Of a stretch of DNA of 64,000 nucleotides, positions 11,401-24,900 are shown piece by piece. The notes beneath the pieces were generated by a model that ran no database searches, was not told where the DNA came from, and saw only the letters and a program-made list of their open reading frames with translations. The position numbers were made by a program, and so were the translations under genes. Source of the stretch: Undaria pinnatifida (taxonomy: Eukaryota; Sar; Phaeophyceae; Laminariales; Alariaceae). The DNA is taken from NCBI GenBank assembly GCA_012845835.1, contig JABAKD010000002.1, positions 11,382,120 through 11,446,119 on the forward strand, given 5' to 3'. The first letter of the stretch is position 1; each line of letters starts with the position of its first letter.

Positions 11401-14400
11401 ACCTTCATAATTACAGCTATATAGACTAGCTTACAGTTGCCTTATGTTTGTCGTAGAATACGTGACGTCACGCTTCCGATTAGGCGGTGCGGATCTACGG
11501 AGAATGCACAGACTGTGCTGGTGCAATCTCGAGCACATCGCCTCAGTTCCATACTACTAATAATAGTATTATTATTCTATTTGTCGCCTGACAAAAGGTG
11601 TAACGCTTGTTCCAATGTCACTATCCACATCCAAAAGAGGAAATCCGGAATCCAACGACGTAATACATGGAAGATGTTACCAGTCGGATCTGAGGTACTG
11701 TTGCATACTCTGCGCTACCTGTCCTTTCTGTGCAACGGCTTAGGACATAGAAGATGTTAGCAATTGGGCCGAACGCGCTGCTTCATACTCTACGCTCCAT
11801 ATCCTTTCAGTGTGATGCTTGCGCTACGAGCTATTAAAAATATAACAACCAGAGCTAATCACGGGTCAAAAATCCGACCGGTTGGTCGGGTCAGGAGGTG
11901 TTCGAAATGCCACGGGTCGGGTCACAAGATTTTTGGCTATCGTGTATCTGGTCGGCTCACGCTGACCAGATCCGACGCTCGAGAAGCAACCGGACCCATG
12001 AAAAGGCCTGCTAATAATAGAGATGAATGATATATCGTGAAACGAGGAGGAGGAGGAAGGACGCAAGCTACCCAGCACCAGCTTTGTGATCCCATTCGGG
12101 GCGATTTCTACCATTTGATGCCGTCGGCAAGACTCGTCACCGCTTCGGTGGCAGCTCCTCTCCACCAAGGCTATTCTGCTCTTCTCTCTAACCCGTAGAG
12201 AGGCAAGGTCGCGCTCTGTCTTTTGCGGGGGGTGGTGTTTTTTTAATGCACCAGTATGCAAGCGCGTGTAATTTTATTTTTATTTATTTTGAGCTTTCTT
12301 AGGCAAGTATAATACCAGTAAGGCGTGTAAAAACCGGATACCTCTCTGCCTTCGAAATCAGAGAGAAGTTTCCTTGAGTTCGTTGCCATCGCCTTGGAGC
12401 CGTGCTGGCTCTAAGGGGGCACTGGAGCGGCGCGTCTAGCACATAGCAGGTAAATACCGTGACTGCCGTGCTGGCGCTATGGAGGTACAGGGACGGTCAA
12501 TCTAGAACCTAGCAGGTAACTACCGCGACTGCCGTGCTGGCGCTATGGAGGTACAGGAGCGGTTCATCTAGAACCAAGGAGGTGCCACCGTGACTGGCAC
12601 AGAGACATCATAATACGTACCAGGTCATTTGACTTGCTCCTGCACGACAACATAACGTTGGCGCCAGCGACCCAGGATGGTGGAGTCACTGCAGGATACA
12701 ATTCGACGCGAGTCGACGGGGGAAGAAAATATTGAATTGTTCTCGCGCTAAAAATGAAGGCACGTACCGCAGTGGGGAGGGGGAAGGAGCGCCCGCTATT
12801 TGACCCCGGATTGAGTTACTACCGGGAGGGAGCGCGAGAGTAGTGCGAGGATAATAAATGGGGGGAAGAAAAAACTTGAAAAAAAAACACGCCCAGTTTC
12901 CGATCCAATTACGCTCCCCGAAGCACTACTGCAGCGAATACAACCCAGATTTCTCCAGCATCGTTCTTTACGATGGAATAAGTTCTTGACGAGCAAACGT
13001 GCACCGGGCATGTTCCTTGTTACACCTGGGGTCTAGCTCTCCAAGTGATGGGTTTTACCGGTCCCGTTTCGCGAATGGCTCGCAAACTCATGCCGGGCTC
13101 TCCAGAAAAGTGGGTTTCTTGAAGTTTGGTGTAGTAACAGCCCCTGGATAGAGGTGCCTTCAGAAGCACATGTTGGAAACCTCCCATATTTTGCGTTGTG
13201 TTACAAGGGGATGGTAGCGATCCGTGCCCTACCTCAAGTTTGTACGATACGAGTAGAGATTCTTGGGTGCGGTTCTCGTATTTGCTCGTTTTGCGATTGT
13301 CGGTAGGTTCGCATTCAAATATGCGGGTAACACACATCTGTTGAGGTGTTGAAGGGCATTAGCTCGTTTGACTACGGGTAAAAGGTTAACCATCTACCTA
13401 CCCTAACTAAGGCTTACAACAGTCTTCCCCACTGGGTCCGCCCGCGTATGTATCCGACCGACCTGCTATGTCGCCGTTCCAGGTGGGCTATTGTTATAAG
13501 ACTTAGTTTGGGTGATAGGCGATTGGTTAACGTTTTGGCAGAAGACAAACGGAGTGATCTGCTATCCCACCGTTCCAGTGAAGGGGAGTGTTATCAGGCT
13601 TAGTTTTGGGTAGTAGGTGATCGGCTAGACTAGCTTTTAACCAGCAGTGAAACAGGCAACCAGGCCTCCTATTACCTTAACACACCCCTGCTATCTCCTT
13701 ACATTTCGCCAAGGGTGGCGACGACGTAAGGGTTGGGCGTGACCGCGGGGTCCGCTGCTCCAAGCCCTCTCCCCTCGAATAGAGTTATCACGAACATGCC
13801 GAGAAGAGCGGGATCAAACCAAATTTCTACCTGCGATAACAAATATCACGTCAACCACAAGCGCCGCGTTAGTATTAGTAACACGAATCAGCGCGCAGAT
13901 ACACCCGAAAGAACGGGATCAAGCCAATTTTTGTGCGATATTAACACGTCACCCACGCGCATCGCGTTATTGATAGCACTGAACCAGCGCGAACACGATA
14001 ACTGGATCAAACGAAAACTTTTGCCTGCAACGACACGTCGTAACCACACGTGTGCGTTGTGCTATTAATAGTAACATATAAATTATACGCCAGGCATGAG
14101 GGGGGGGCAGACCGCCTTCACTGGGCATCAACATTGACGTGGCAAAACAAATGATGCTCGTTGCCCGTCTAAGACTTTTGCTGCTGTCCCAGGTTCGCAA
14201 CGTTTACGCTTAACATGAAGCTCGTGTCTCGATCGATGAAATAAAGCATTGCAACAGAGTTTTCACGAAAGGTGTTGCAATAAATTTGTCACCTGGACTC
14301 TCATTCTGTCCTTGATACGTCCAGACGGCGCCTCGAGCGGAATCCATTCTGGGCTGGGAACCGCATCGGGGTGCATAAACCTGGCAGCCGAAAAACAAAA

Positions 14401-17400
14401 AACACACAGCACCAAAGAAAAATGCGCACGATGCTTTAGTGCATCAAGGGTCCATAGTGCTAGCACAACCTTCGTGCTCTTTTCCTTGCTCGAGCGGAAT
14501 GCATTCCGCGGTAGGAACTGCATCGGGTTGTTTACATCTAATGGCCGACAAATAAAAAACAGCAGCACCAAAAACACAAACACATGGGTACATCGGTGCG
14601 TCACGGGTTGTTCATAGTAGCAGCACAAGCATGATGTCATTTACTTTACTCGAGAGGGATCCATCCTGAAGTAGCAACCGCACTGGGGTGAAAAAACCTA
14701 ACTAGTAACAAACATTAAAAAAATGCAGCACCAAAAACATACATGGGTACATCAGTGCGCGTCAATGTTATCAATATTTGTCATAAAAATATTCTGACAA
14801 CGTCAGCTGTGACTTCGACAAATTTAGGGTCGATACTCATCTTTGCAAGCCGCGCAATACATCGTTTGTACGTTTGCAGTCATTTGCCTTCTGACAAGGT
14901 TCACTGCACCCTTTCATTAGGAACGCAAAAGCTGAAATATTGCAGAGTTGGTTTTTCATAGTGGAAGCACAATCGTCGTGCTTCTTCCCGTACTCGGGGG
15001 GGATCCATTGTGCGGAAGGGACTGCATCGGAACGCACACACCTTAACGGCCAACAAAAACGAAAGCAACATCAAAAGCAACACATGGGTACCATTAAGCC
15101 GTGTGGCATGTGTATGTGGGAGCGCAAACATTGTTATTAATATATTTGCCAGAATGCGCCTCAACGTCGATCATCCAATAAAAAACAGAAACAAGACGAA
15201 AACAAGGAGGAAGGGGGGGACACTATCTCGAGGATGCACGAAAATATTTGGAAATCGATCTATTATTCTCATCCCCAAACAAAGAAAAGCTACGCACGAA
15301 GCATGCGTAAATTACATTGTTCATATCTCCCTAACCTACTAAATCGCACTATTAGTACCTATTTTAATCTTCGTACCTTAGCGCCGAGCTGCACCGATGT
15401 CAACATGTCGTCTGTCGCTGTCGTCCCAAACCGCGATCGAAATATAAATAAACGTCTGGTGATCCCCCAGGGTATAATTAACCCTACCCCCTACTATCAT
15501 CTCGTGTCTCTCGAATATAGAAACTGCTTAAGTATTTCATCTTCCCCAATAATATTGATACCATCATTTTTGTTTTTATCATGCCTTAGCGCCGAAAGCT
15601 GCACCGATGCCAACATCTCGTCCGTCCAAGCGCTGTCCTCCCAGACCTCGATCGAAAGAGAAACATCCCCTCCAATGATGAACTCCTCCGGCTCAACTAG
15701 GTCGAATGAAATGAGCTCGGATTCGAAGTCGGGGCTGACACCGCTGCGCTTCACGACCTGCATGAAGCAAACACGAGAATTGCGCCAACATTAGCAGGTT
15801 AGTTGATTTTTAGTCGACAAGAAGGCCTATTAATAAGCAGTCGAGAAACGGGCGCGACCATTGACCCCGTATCTGACTACAAATTCTTACGGTTCAACTA
15901 CATGAAACGAAATCAACTCGGACTCGAGGTCGGGGATGACACCGCTCCGTTTCACGATGTGCATGAAGCAAACACCTCCATTGCACCATGAAGATTGTTT
16001 GATCGACGCGTAGTACGATAAGGATAAAAGCTCTTGACCAAAACGATTCTGACTGAGGGATTAACTAATATCACATCGTGCACGATATCGTCCACAACAT
16101 CGTTCACAACGTCGTTTACAGTGTCGTAAAATATACTTTTCACATAACAAAATATTGACTAAATACCCCTGACCATGGGAATGATCCTCGGGTTGCACTT
16201 TCTTTTTCCTCAAAATCTATTTTTTTCAATTTTCACGGGTCGGGTCGGGTCGAGTCGGGTCAGGGTAACCCGAGGGTGACCCGACCCGACCCGACCCGGG
16301 ACTTTTTCGAACATCTCCTGACCCGACCTGGCTCGACCCGCGAGGGTTTCCTTGTCGGGTCATGTCCCATGAAAAGGTGTGTTTGGTCTGGCCATGCACT
16401 CCTACCGTAGCATACCTTTGACCTCTTCATAGGCGCCCTTTTGTGCTTGCCCAGGGTTACTCTCAGATAGACGTCCACCGCTGGCGTCGTATCGGACATC
16501 GTGTTCTTTCGGATGTCGCCACCCCCGATGCACCTGTAATTATTACCATTGTTGTCGTACATCAGCCAAGAAATTGTGAAGTTAAATCAAGCGTCGGCGT
16601 GCGTACGTACTCAAGCATGTACTAGTACATACGTGTTGAGACTAGCAAAGGCACACCGAAGACACGCCGCATTCCACCAAGGAAATCAAGTAAGGCACAC
16701 AAACACAAGGAGTTTTGCGGCTGACACCGCCCGCTCGGTGAAGCCACTATTAATATTACCTCACCTGACAGTGAGTCTCCCCCGTCTGACCACCTCCAGC
16801 TCTGTCGGCGAACGTTTGTCATCCCCCGTGCTTGCCTCACCATCTTCGTTGGCTACCAAGACCATTCGCCCTGAAAAAACAACGGATGTGTGTTTGTGTT
16901 GTCTGGAGTTTCAGAGGGAGAATGACGATTGCAGCATCGCCCACTGCTTTTTTTTGGGGGGGGGTCTATTTTCAAACCGAAATTACAACGCACGGAGCTG
17001 AACGATACGGACGCAGCATAAAATAATACTAGTATTACTGCCCACTCACCCTATCAATAGGCGGGTGATAAACCCTAAAACATTTCACCCTGGATCCCCA
17101 AAAAGATGGTGATTCTGGATTCCGAAAAGGGTTAGCCGTTCCTTTCTGCCCAACAACATCGCCAACACATACATGCTGTGTTTTTTCTGATTAGTCATCT
17201 TCCTATAAGATGGATACTCATTCCGTGGTCACAGACGGTGAGGCAGAGAGAACACCTGCGCTTCCTCTGATTCACTTCAAGCTTGCCGAATGGGGGCCTT
17301 CATTAAACTTGCGTTGACAGTACCTCCCAGCGCTTCGGTCAGACGACGGCCACGCCTCGTAGTTTAGCATTGAATACGAAGATCAACAATGGACATAACA

Positions 17401-18891
17401 AAAGTATCCTGAAAAATGCGTGGAGCTTCACGCGCATCGAGCGACAGATGTTACCGTACTGCTCAAGGGCCAACAAAGAGAGCTGCGAAAGATACCCTAA
17501 ATGCAATTAACGGCCTAGAACTTGACGCGCATCGAGCGATAGATGCTGCATGCTGCTATATCTTACCGTTCAAGTTTTGATAAAAATATCCCATGTTTCC
17601 CGGAGTACTTTTGGTATGCAGAACGGTGCCTTCTTCGCTTTCGTCGTCATCGTCTTCGTCGCTAAGGCCATCGTGCGGTGGAATATCTTTTGGTGGAGGA
17701 GGTACCCCTTCTCCCTCTTCTTGCTCGTCTGCTATCACGATAGCCTGCGAGTGCGGGTGGAATTGTAGGAGGGCGAGCGTGAAAGCAAAGGAGGTTACTG
17801 TAGTTCCACCATCTCAAATCGTAGAAAGACACGACCGTCAGACATTGATTTGCATCTGATGCGCCCCCCCTCACCCAAACCCTAAGAATCCCCTCTGATG
17901 GAGGTGTTACCTCTTCTCCCTGGTCTTGATAGTCTACTATTATGTTGGCTGCATAACACTAACCACTAAGCTACTCTGTCACACTACCCGCTGAGCTACT
18001 GAGCAACGTTACTGAGTAACTCCGCGGGTAGCGCTATATAACCAACATAATCACGATGCGCTGCAAGTTGTGAAACTTTAGGAGGCTTCGTTCACCAGGG
18101 GCGACAGACACTGCTTTGCATCTGATAGTCCCCACAACTCTAACTCTAACCCAAACTCTAACCCTAGCCCTAAGAACCCTCTTTGGCGGACGGGGTACCC
18201 CTTCTCCGTCGTCTTCCTCATTTGCTATCACAACACCCTGCATGTGCAACACAAAATGTGTATGGAGGCTTTGTTCACAATGTCCCACAGAGACAGGAAC
18301 GGGGCATCAGACACTACTTTGCAGCCGATGGTTTCCCTACGCCGACGCCTAACCCTAACCCAGACCCGAACCCAAACCTACGTTCAACGGGTCAAGTTCG
18401 TATCATCCCATATCCCACTCATTTCGATTGAACCTACCTCTTCCTCCTCCTTCGCCACAATGGCCTCCTCTTCCACCGGGGGTGGGGACGGTCTCGCTTT
18501 GGGCTGGGCAAGAGAGGGCGGGGCTCTCCCCGGAGGTGCTCCTGGAGGGGGTCGGCGCTTGCCTGGGTCTCCTGGTGGCAAAGCCTTTGCTTTATCGGTC
18601 TTGACCGTGGAGTCCTGGTCCGCACGGACAAGAAACGCATGTATATTTATGACAGGCCACGCTCAGAAGGGGCGCAGACATGAGCATGACAGGTCGTTGT
18701 CACCTAGCGTTTCCTCGTACGCTAGGCATCATTTTGGGACTTGAGAAAGGGAAAGAGACGGCAAAGAAAAGGACGGCTGCAGCGTCTCCTGGTGGCAACA
18801 CCTTTGGTTTTCAGTTGTTACCTGGAGTGACGTGGCCGGGGAACCCTTCGCGGATAAGGAGCGCAGACACAACCTTTGATTTGTTGTTGTT

Positions 18892-18969
<78 letters not shown>

Positions 18970-21900
18970 GCTGTTGTTGTTGGTATCACGTGACAAGTCG
19001 CGCTCAGAAGGATCGCAGGCACCAGTGTAACAGGTTGTGCTCACCTAACGTTCTTTGATATGTACACCACTGGACTAACCTTTCACAACTTTAGCGGGGG
19101 AAAGTGGCATAAAAAACAATGGTCGTCGTAGCATCGGCCACCGCGTTGGTTAGGAGACCCAATCACCCACCCACCCACTCACCCACCCACCCACCCGTGC
19201 TGCCGCTCTCTAACCCGACCCAACCCCAACCTGGCATCACCCCTGTCGTCATCTTGCCTTATTTTCTATCAGGGCAGGTTGCACTCACCGTCTGTCCTTC
19301 GTCTGCTTCAGATTCTTTTCGGCTTGCAGCGACCGGCTTTCCTGGCGGTGGTGTCTTGGGTGGGATTATTCCGGCCGGAACACCAGGTGGAGCCTGCCGG
19401 TTCAATGATAGTTCGGGTCGCGCATTGAGTTCGGCACTCGCACGCAGCACGGTGATAGCGGTCGATAGGAATGGGCATAAAAACAACTTTAGGCCGTTTG
19501 TCATACAGTACCTGGTACAGCAATAGACAAGACCAAAGCGAAAGCTCCATCCAAGCAAGCCTAACAAACAAGCCGATGGCGGCGTATTTCGCGAAAGAAA
19601 AAAACAGCGAAAAGCTCGAGTGAAGACTTTCACAGCAGTTGATAGCCTAGCCAATAGCGCGAGTGGTCCTGAGCCACTGGAATGAATGGCCCTGAACGTA
19701 CTCCCCCTACCGTAGCGCTTGGTATAGATTACGCCTGCGCCTGGTGGGTGAAAACGTGAAAAGTCGACGTGCTCCGTCTCGGTATTGTGCAGGGATGCGA
19801 GGGTCTACATGTATGTTCTTCAAATTACGGCCATGCATGACAATGAGCTAACCTCCTTATATCGCCCTACGAGATACGACCATGCTTTATATGGCGATTT
19901 CACCCCCCCCCCCCCCCGTAGCCTTCGAGTTTTCACTAGCGCTAAATCTCGCAAAGGAAAAGTTCTTGCCTTAGGAGAAGGAGGAGGCGTCTTCTGCCTC
20001 TTTACTGGCGGTGCTGGTCCGCTTCCCGCACCACGACTGTCACCCGAGGCAGTACTTCCACTGACAGGTCCCGTGTCTGCCCCCACTCCACCACCACCAC
20101 CACCACCGCCTCCATCCGCCCCCACCCCCGCGGACTCAAGCCCTCCTCCCAGGTGTTGCTGCGCATTGCCTCCTTCGGATGGCTGTTGTGCTGTCGTTGG
20201 AAGACCGCCGGAGCCGCCGTCAGCTGCTGCTGTGGATGACTTTGACAACCGACTACCGGTAGCATCACCAGCTGCTGCTGCTGTTGCGGGCGTTGATGCC
20301 GATGCTCTTTCGGGCGGGGGTGCTGCTCCAGGCGAGGGACCGGGCACAATTCCTCCTGGAGAATCGCCTTGAGGAGCACCTTGAGTAGCGCCTGAGGGAG
20401 CTGCATCTGGACGATCTCCCCGAGGAGCGCTAGGCGAGGCACCGACCGGGGCACCGAGCGGAGCCCCTGAAGTAGCCCCTTGAGTTGCCCCTGGAGCAGC
20501 ACCACCCGAGCGAGCACCTTGAGCAGCACCTGTGGGAGGAGCACCGCGAGGAGCGCCTGGGCGAGCACCGTGAGGAGCCTCTGGGGGAACACCTCGAGAC
20601 GCGTCCGGCCGAACACCATGGGGAGCTTCTGGAGGAACGCCTTTGGAAGCGCCAGGAGGGGCGCCCGGAGGTGGCCCCGGGGGGGGACCCCGAGGAGCTC
20701 CACCCGGGGGGGGGCCTCGAGGGGATCCCTCATGGGGGGGTTCCCGGGAAGCCCCTGCAGGGGCCCCTCGAGGGGCACCTGGAGGAGGACCCGGGGGAGG
20801 ACCTCGGGGAGGACCTCGGGGAGCCCCTCGGGGACCCCCTGGGGCACCCCCTGGTGGGGGCCCTGGCGGGGGACCTCGAGGGGGTCCTCGAGGGGCCCCT
20901 GGAGGTGCCCCTGGCGGGGGGCCCCGGGGAGGGGGGACTCGGGTGGCATCTCGGGAGGCGCCTTCTGGAGGTGCACCAGGGGGTTTTCCCGGTGGGCCTC
21001 GCGGGGGGGGGGATGTTGGGGCGCTGGCTGGGGCTCCTGGTGGGGGTCGGGTCGGTGGGGCACTACCTGCATTTCGGAGATGGTGAGAAGGAGGAACAGG
21101 GAGCGCCGATAGGAAAAAGTTAGCAAGTTGACCCTTTGAGATATCCAGACATAGAGGCCCGTGAGCCACGTAGGGGTGGAGATGATGTTGGGGCTCTAGC
21201 TGGGGCTCCTGGTGGTGGCGGGGGGCAGTGGGGAACTAGTGGCACTGTCTGCAGTTCGGGAATTGTGGGAAGGAGGAATGGAGGGCGGCAAGAAAAACTA
21301 TCGGCAGCGGGTTAGTCTAACGCGTATATTTATGGGGAAGAATATTCGTATGGCCTGTTCGGATTCTCTCTCATGGAGGGCGGCAAGAAAACAGTTACCA
21401 GTATTCGATAAGTCGAACGCGTGTATTCATGGACAGCTATTACTTTTGCCTATTCGATGTCGAGCAAGGGGAGAGTTGCGATGCGTGCATGTCACAGATC
21501 ACTCTTACGGCTGTTGAACGCCGCTAAGCAAGCTCGGTGGTGCCGCGTCGATTCATGCTACTAATAGTATCCAAATAATATTAATAGTACTAACAATACT
21601 GTAAAGGTGCACCCTTATGTTTTCTGGGGCTCCTAACCTGATGAGGAGCTCCATGCAACACTTTCCTTAGCCCAAAAAATGATTTTGAAAAAAAAATTAA
21701 AGTTCAACCGGACGAATAATCTCATGGCTTAGGCATACAACAAATAACATATACCGTATGCTACACAAGATAACACACCCACGAAAGACAGCACACCCCC
21801 CACAGAATAACACACCTGGTGGTGCATTTTTTGGCTCTCCAAACGGGAGGTCAACTATCACCGGGGCTACATTAGATGACACCCCCCCGAGGTTGCAACG

Positions 21901-24900
21901 CCTGTTTTCACGGGGCCCCTTCTACTATCACCCCGGTGATGAAGCATTTGCCCTATACTTCCGCTCTCAACACACTGCTGTTCTGCTGTGAGAGGGATAC
22001 CACCCGGTATGGAGACCAACAACATGAACGCGGAAGGAGAGAATCCCGCTGCCCCTTCTTGCGCTCCTTAGACAACTCCTTCGGCAGCTGGTGCGACAGC
22101 TGTTGCCTCAGCTGCTGAGCCAGCTGCTGAGACAGCAGCACCGCAGGCTCGACCGATAACCTCGTTTTTTCAACGCGAGGAAGTTTCTACCCGTACGTGT
22201 GTTGCTGCTGCTGCTTCCACTGCTGCTGCAGCTGGCACAGCAGCAGGTGCCAATGTCGAGGCAACCGCACTGCCTCAGCAGCCTGTTGCTGAGGCGCTCA
22301 CAGTGGCACGCACAAGCACCCCAGAAGGGTCAAGACGCAGCATCAACAAAACAGCGTTATCACCCCTCCTAATTTATCACCCCCCTTCATGGGCGGGGCG
22401 GAATGCCTGTTATCACCCGGTCTACATATGATAACACCCCCCCCACAGGATATCACCCCCGGTGTTACTTTTTCTAAGCGCAAAAATGTTATTCCCGGGG
22501 TGTGTTATCTTGTGTAGCATACGGTAACATGTTGAAAGACGAATCACATTCCAACGGTATTGGGTAGTTCCTCAGTTGATATTTACATTTTACCTAGGTT
22601 GATTAGTTGATTAGTTGGTTAGTTGTTAATTGGTTGATTAGTTGATTAGCTGGTTAGTTGATTAGTTGATTGGCTGATTGGTTGACTAGTTGACTAGTTG
22701 ATTGGTTAATTAGTTGATTGGTTGATTAGTTAATGAGTTAATCAGTATCATACCGTCAGACAGAAATAATTTGACCGAGAATTTGGTATGATATGCCTAC
22801 CGCATAAAACGCCTATGACACACAACGCCTCCTCCTCTGCTGCAGTAGTTGTACAAACTTATTATTAATACTTTGGGGTGAACTAGGAATAGTTGCTACC
22901 GTGAGTATTATTGATAATGATTTGTTGCTGACGTTCACCCTGACAACATCCATGGGAGCCGTATATCTTCACATAATAATCCACCTGTAAAAACGAGCGG
23001 CCGGTGTATCATGAAGCTTGCAAAGATGAGCATGAAGCCTAAAATGTATCGACCTCACAGCTGACGTATTAAAAAACAGTATATATATAAATTTCAATAC
23101 TTGGTATGTGGATAGAGTATTATGCTAATTTTCCGTTGAAACCGGCTCTTTCGCCCCGTTAGTTGAACCTCGTTTTATGGCAGTGGGTCACCTGGTCTCC
23201 ACCTCCACTGCAAAAGCTGCATCATATCTATACGTGGGTATTTTCTTTAACTGTTGTTAAAACCGGCTCTTTCGCTTCTTTAGTTGACGTTTGTTTCGAT
23301 ACAAAAACAGGAACCAATTGTATCCAAACACAACAGTCGTTTAGATCCACACATATCATACCAGTAGTAGTCTAGTCATTTAAGTCTAAGCATGACAGTT
23401 ATATAGATCCAAACACAGCAGTCATTTGTATCCACACACAGCAGTGAACCACCTGCGGGTTGTGCCCAGGTAGGGCTCCTTGCAGGCTGTCCAGGCGGTG
23501 GTCTTGGTGAAGATCGACCATTAGTGTCGGTGAGTTTCCTACAAGTATGTAGGCATGCAAGCTTTTACCTAAACTGCTGTGATATGCAACCAAACTCGAT
23601 TTCGCCTCATACAGATTCAAAAGATAGCAGTGCGTTACCTGGGGGTTGTGCCCGAGTAGGGCTTACGGTGGGCTGTCCAGGCGGTGGTCTTGGCGAGGAT
23701 AGACCATTGCTGGTGTCGTTTTTTATTTTTGTATCGTCCGGAGGTTGTTGCAGCACCGGAGAAGCGACTCGCGGTGGGGGTGGCGCTTTTTTGGTCGGGG
23801 TCGCTGGAGCGGGAGTAGAACTCTTCGCGTCTGCTCTTGCGGGGGGGGCGCCTGCACCGTGTGTTCAGTCGGGGGTGCCAACAGAATGACGAACTTTCGC
23901 TGTGACGGGCGGGGCTTCAACAAAAATCTCGATTTCAGCTGCGGTTATCATATACCTGGTACATGCACTACAGCAGTAACACTATTAGGTGCACATTAGT
24001 TGAGTGTCCTCATGCGTATTCGTCGAGGGTGTTGTAGGTCGACTTGAACATTTCACGAGGACGCGACGCGGGGCTTTGGGGATGCCTCACCCAAAAGACG
24101 CACTCGACGAGAAACGTGAACATACATTTTAAATATCTATTAACAATGTCATGGCCTAGGTATCTCTGATTTAATACTGTAGTGTTGAAGTCAAGCGGTA
24201 TCCCAACGATTTTTTAACTCAAGCTCAACTATTCACCGGTGGCAACGAAATTTCACTGCACAAGCTTTAAATGTTGGGGGCATGCTTTTCCTGCGTTGAT
24301 CAGTGCTGATCAACACTGATCAGTACTGGCTAGTACTGACTAGACTTGACAGAGCCATCCCACGGTGGCGTCGGTAGCATCGGTACCCATCCCACGGTAG
24401 CGTCGGTAGCATCGGTAGTAACGGTAGAATCGGTAGGGGTTGCAGTTGTTATTGTTAATGATATTGTTGATGTGTCCGGCCGAGCTCCTCCAGTGTGGAA
24501 GCATCGGTTAGTATGACAATTTTACGAGTGCATTTCTGTTTTAGAATTGGCGCATAAAAAGCGTTGGTCGGTTTGCGCGAACGATTGCCTTCGAAGCCAT
24601 GTTTCGGGTGATGGATGATGGATGATGGATGATGGATGATGATGATGATGGTGATGATGATGATGCTGATGATATTGAGCTCCTCGTGCTGGCAGCTCAG
24701 AAAATTCTGCTGCACCTCCCGGCGTGTGATGATTAGTACTAGGTACTGGGCAGTATCATATCGCCAGTCATTTTTTTTCAAAGTCAAAAAGTGATACCCC
24801 TATCGTATCGGGCTCTCTGACGCCTCACACACCGGACAGATCATATTCCTATTCAATATTTAAGTACTTCTGGGGGCACAGATCCGTGATCTATATGATC

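Larger units (their letters stand above)
10828..14292. other. C2 gene intron(s), one exon missing
   Basis: A phase 0 to 2 exon should be present but was not recognised. Holds a family A element (10985-11110), a hAT-type MITE (11850-12010), a 69-bp triplication (12401-12605), a family A fragment (12740-12810), a direct duplication (about 13465 and 13555, landmark cgttccag) and a triplication of about 95-bp units (13800-14060, landmark cgggatcaa). The minus-strand open frame 13337..13020 has no recognisable domain. Confidence 0.45.

Noticed and set aside
13020-13337. 105-codon minus-strand frame as the missing C2 exon
   Set aside because: No C2 pattern and no splice pair with the required phase 0 to 2; length is not unusual for chance frames here.
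15234-15794. 186-codon plus-strand open frame
   Set aside because: It is the antisense shadow of the C2 exon at 15585-15757 and its decayed copy.
18729-19058. Poly-Asn, poly-Thr, poly-Leu and poly-Cys proteins
   Set aside because: Translations of the TTG microsatellite in an intron. The same applies to the GTT tract at 56945.
20006-21066. Collagen
   Set aside because: The glycine period is four residues, not three, and long stretches break it.
19820-21169. Continuous 449-codon minus-strand open frame as a single-exon gene
   Set aside because: Only 21066..20006 is called as coding. It has an acceptor and donor whose phases fit neighbouring exons; both ends of the long frame read as intron.
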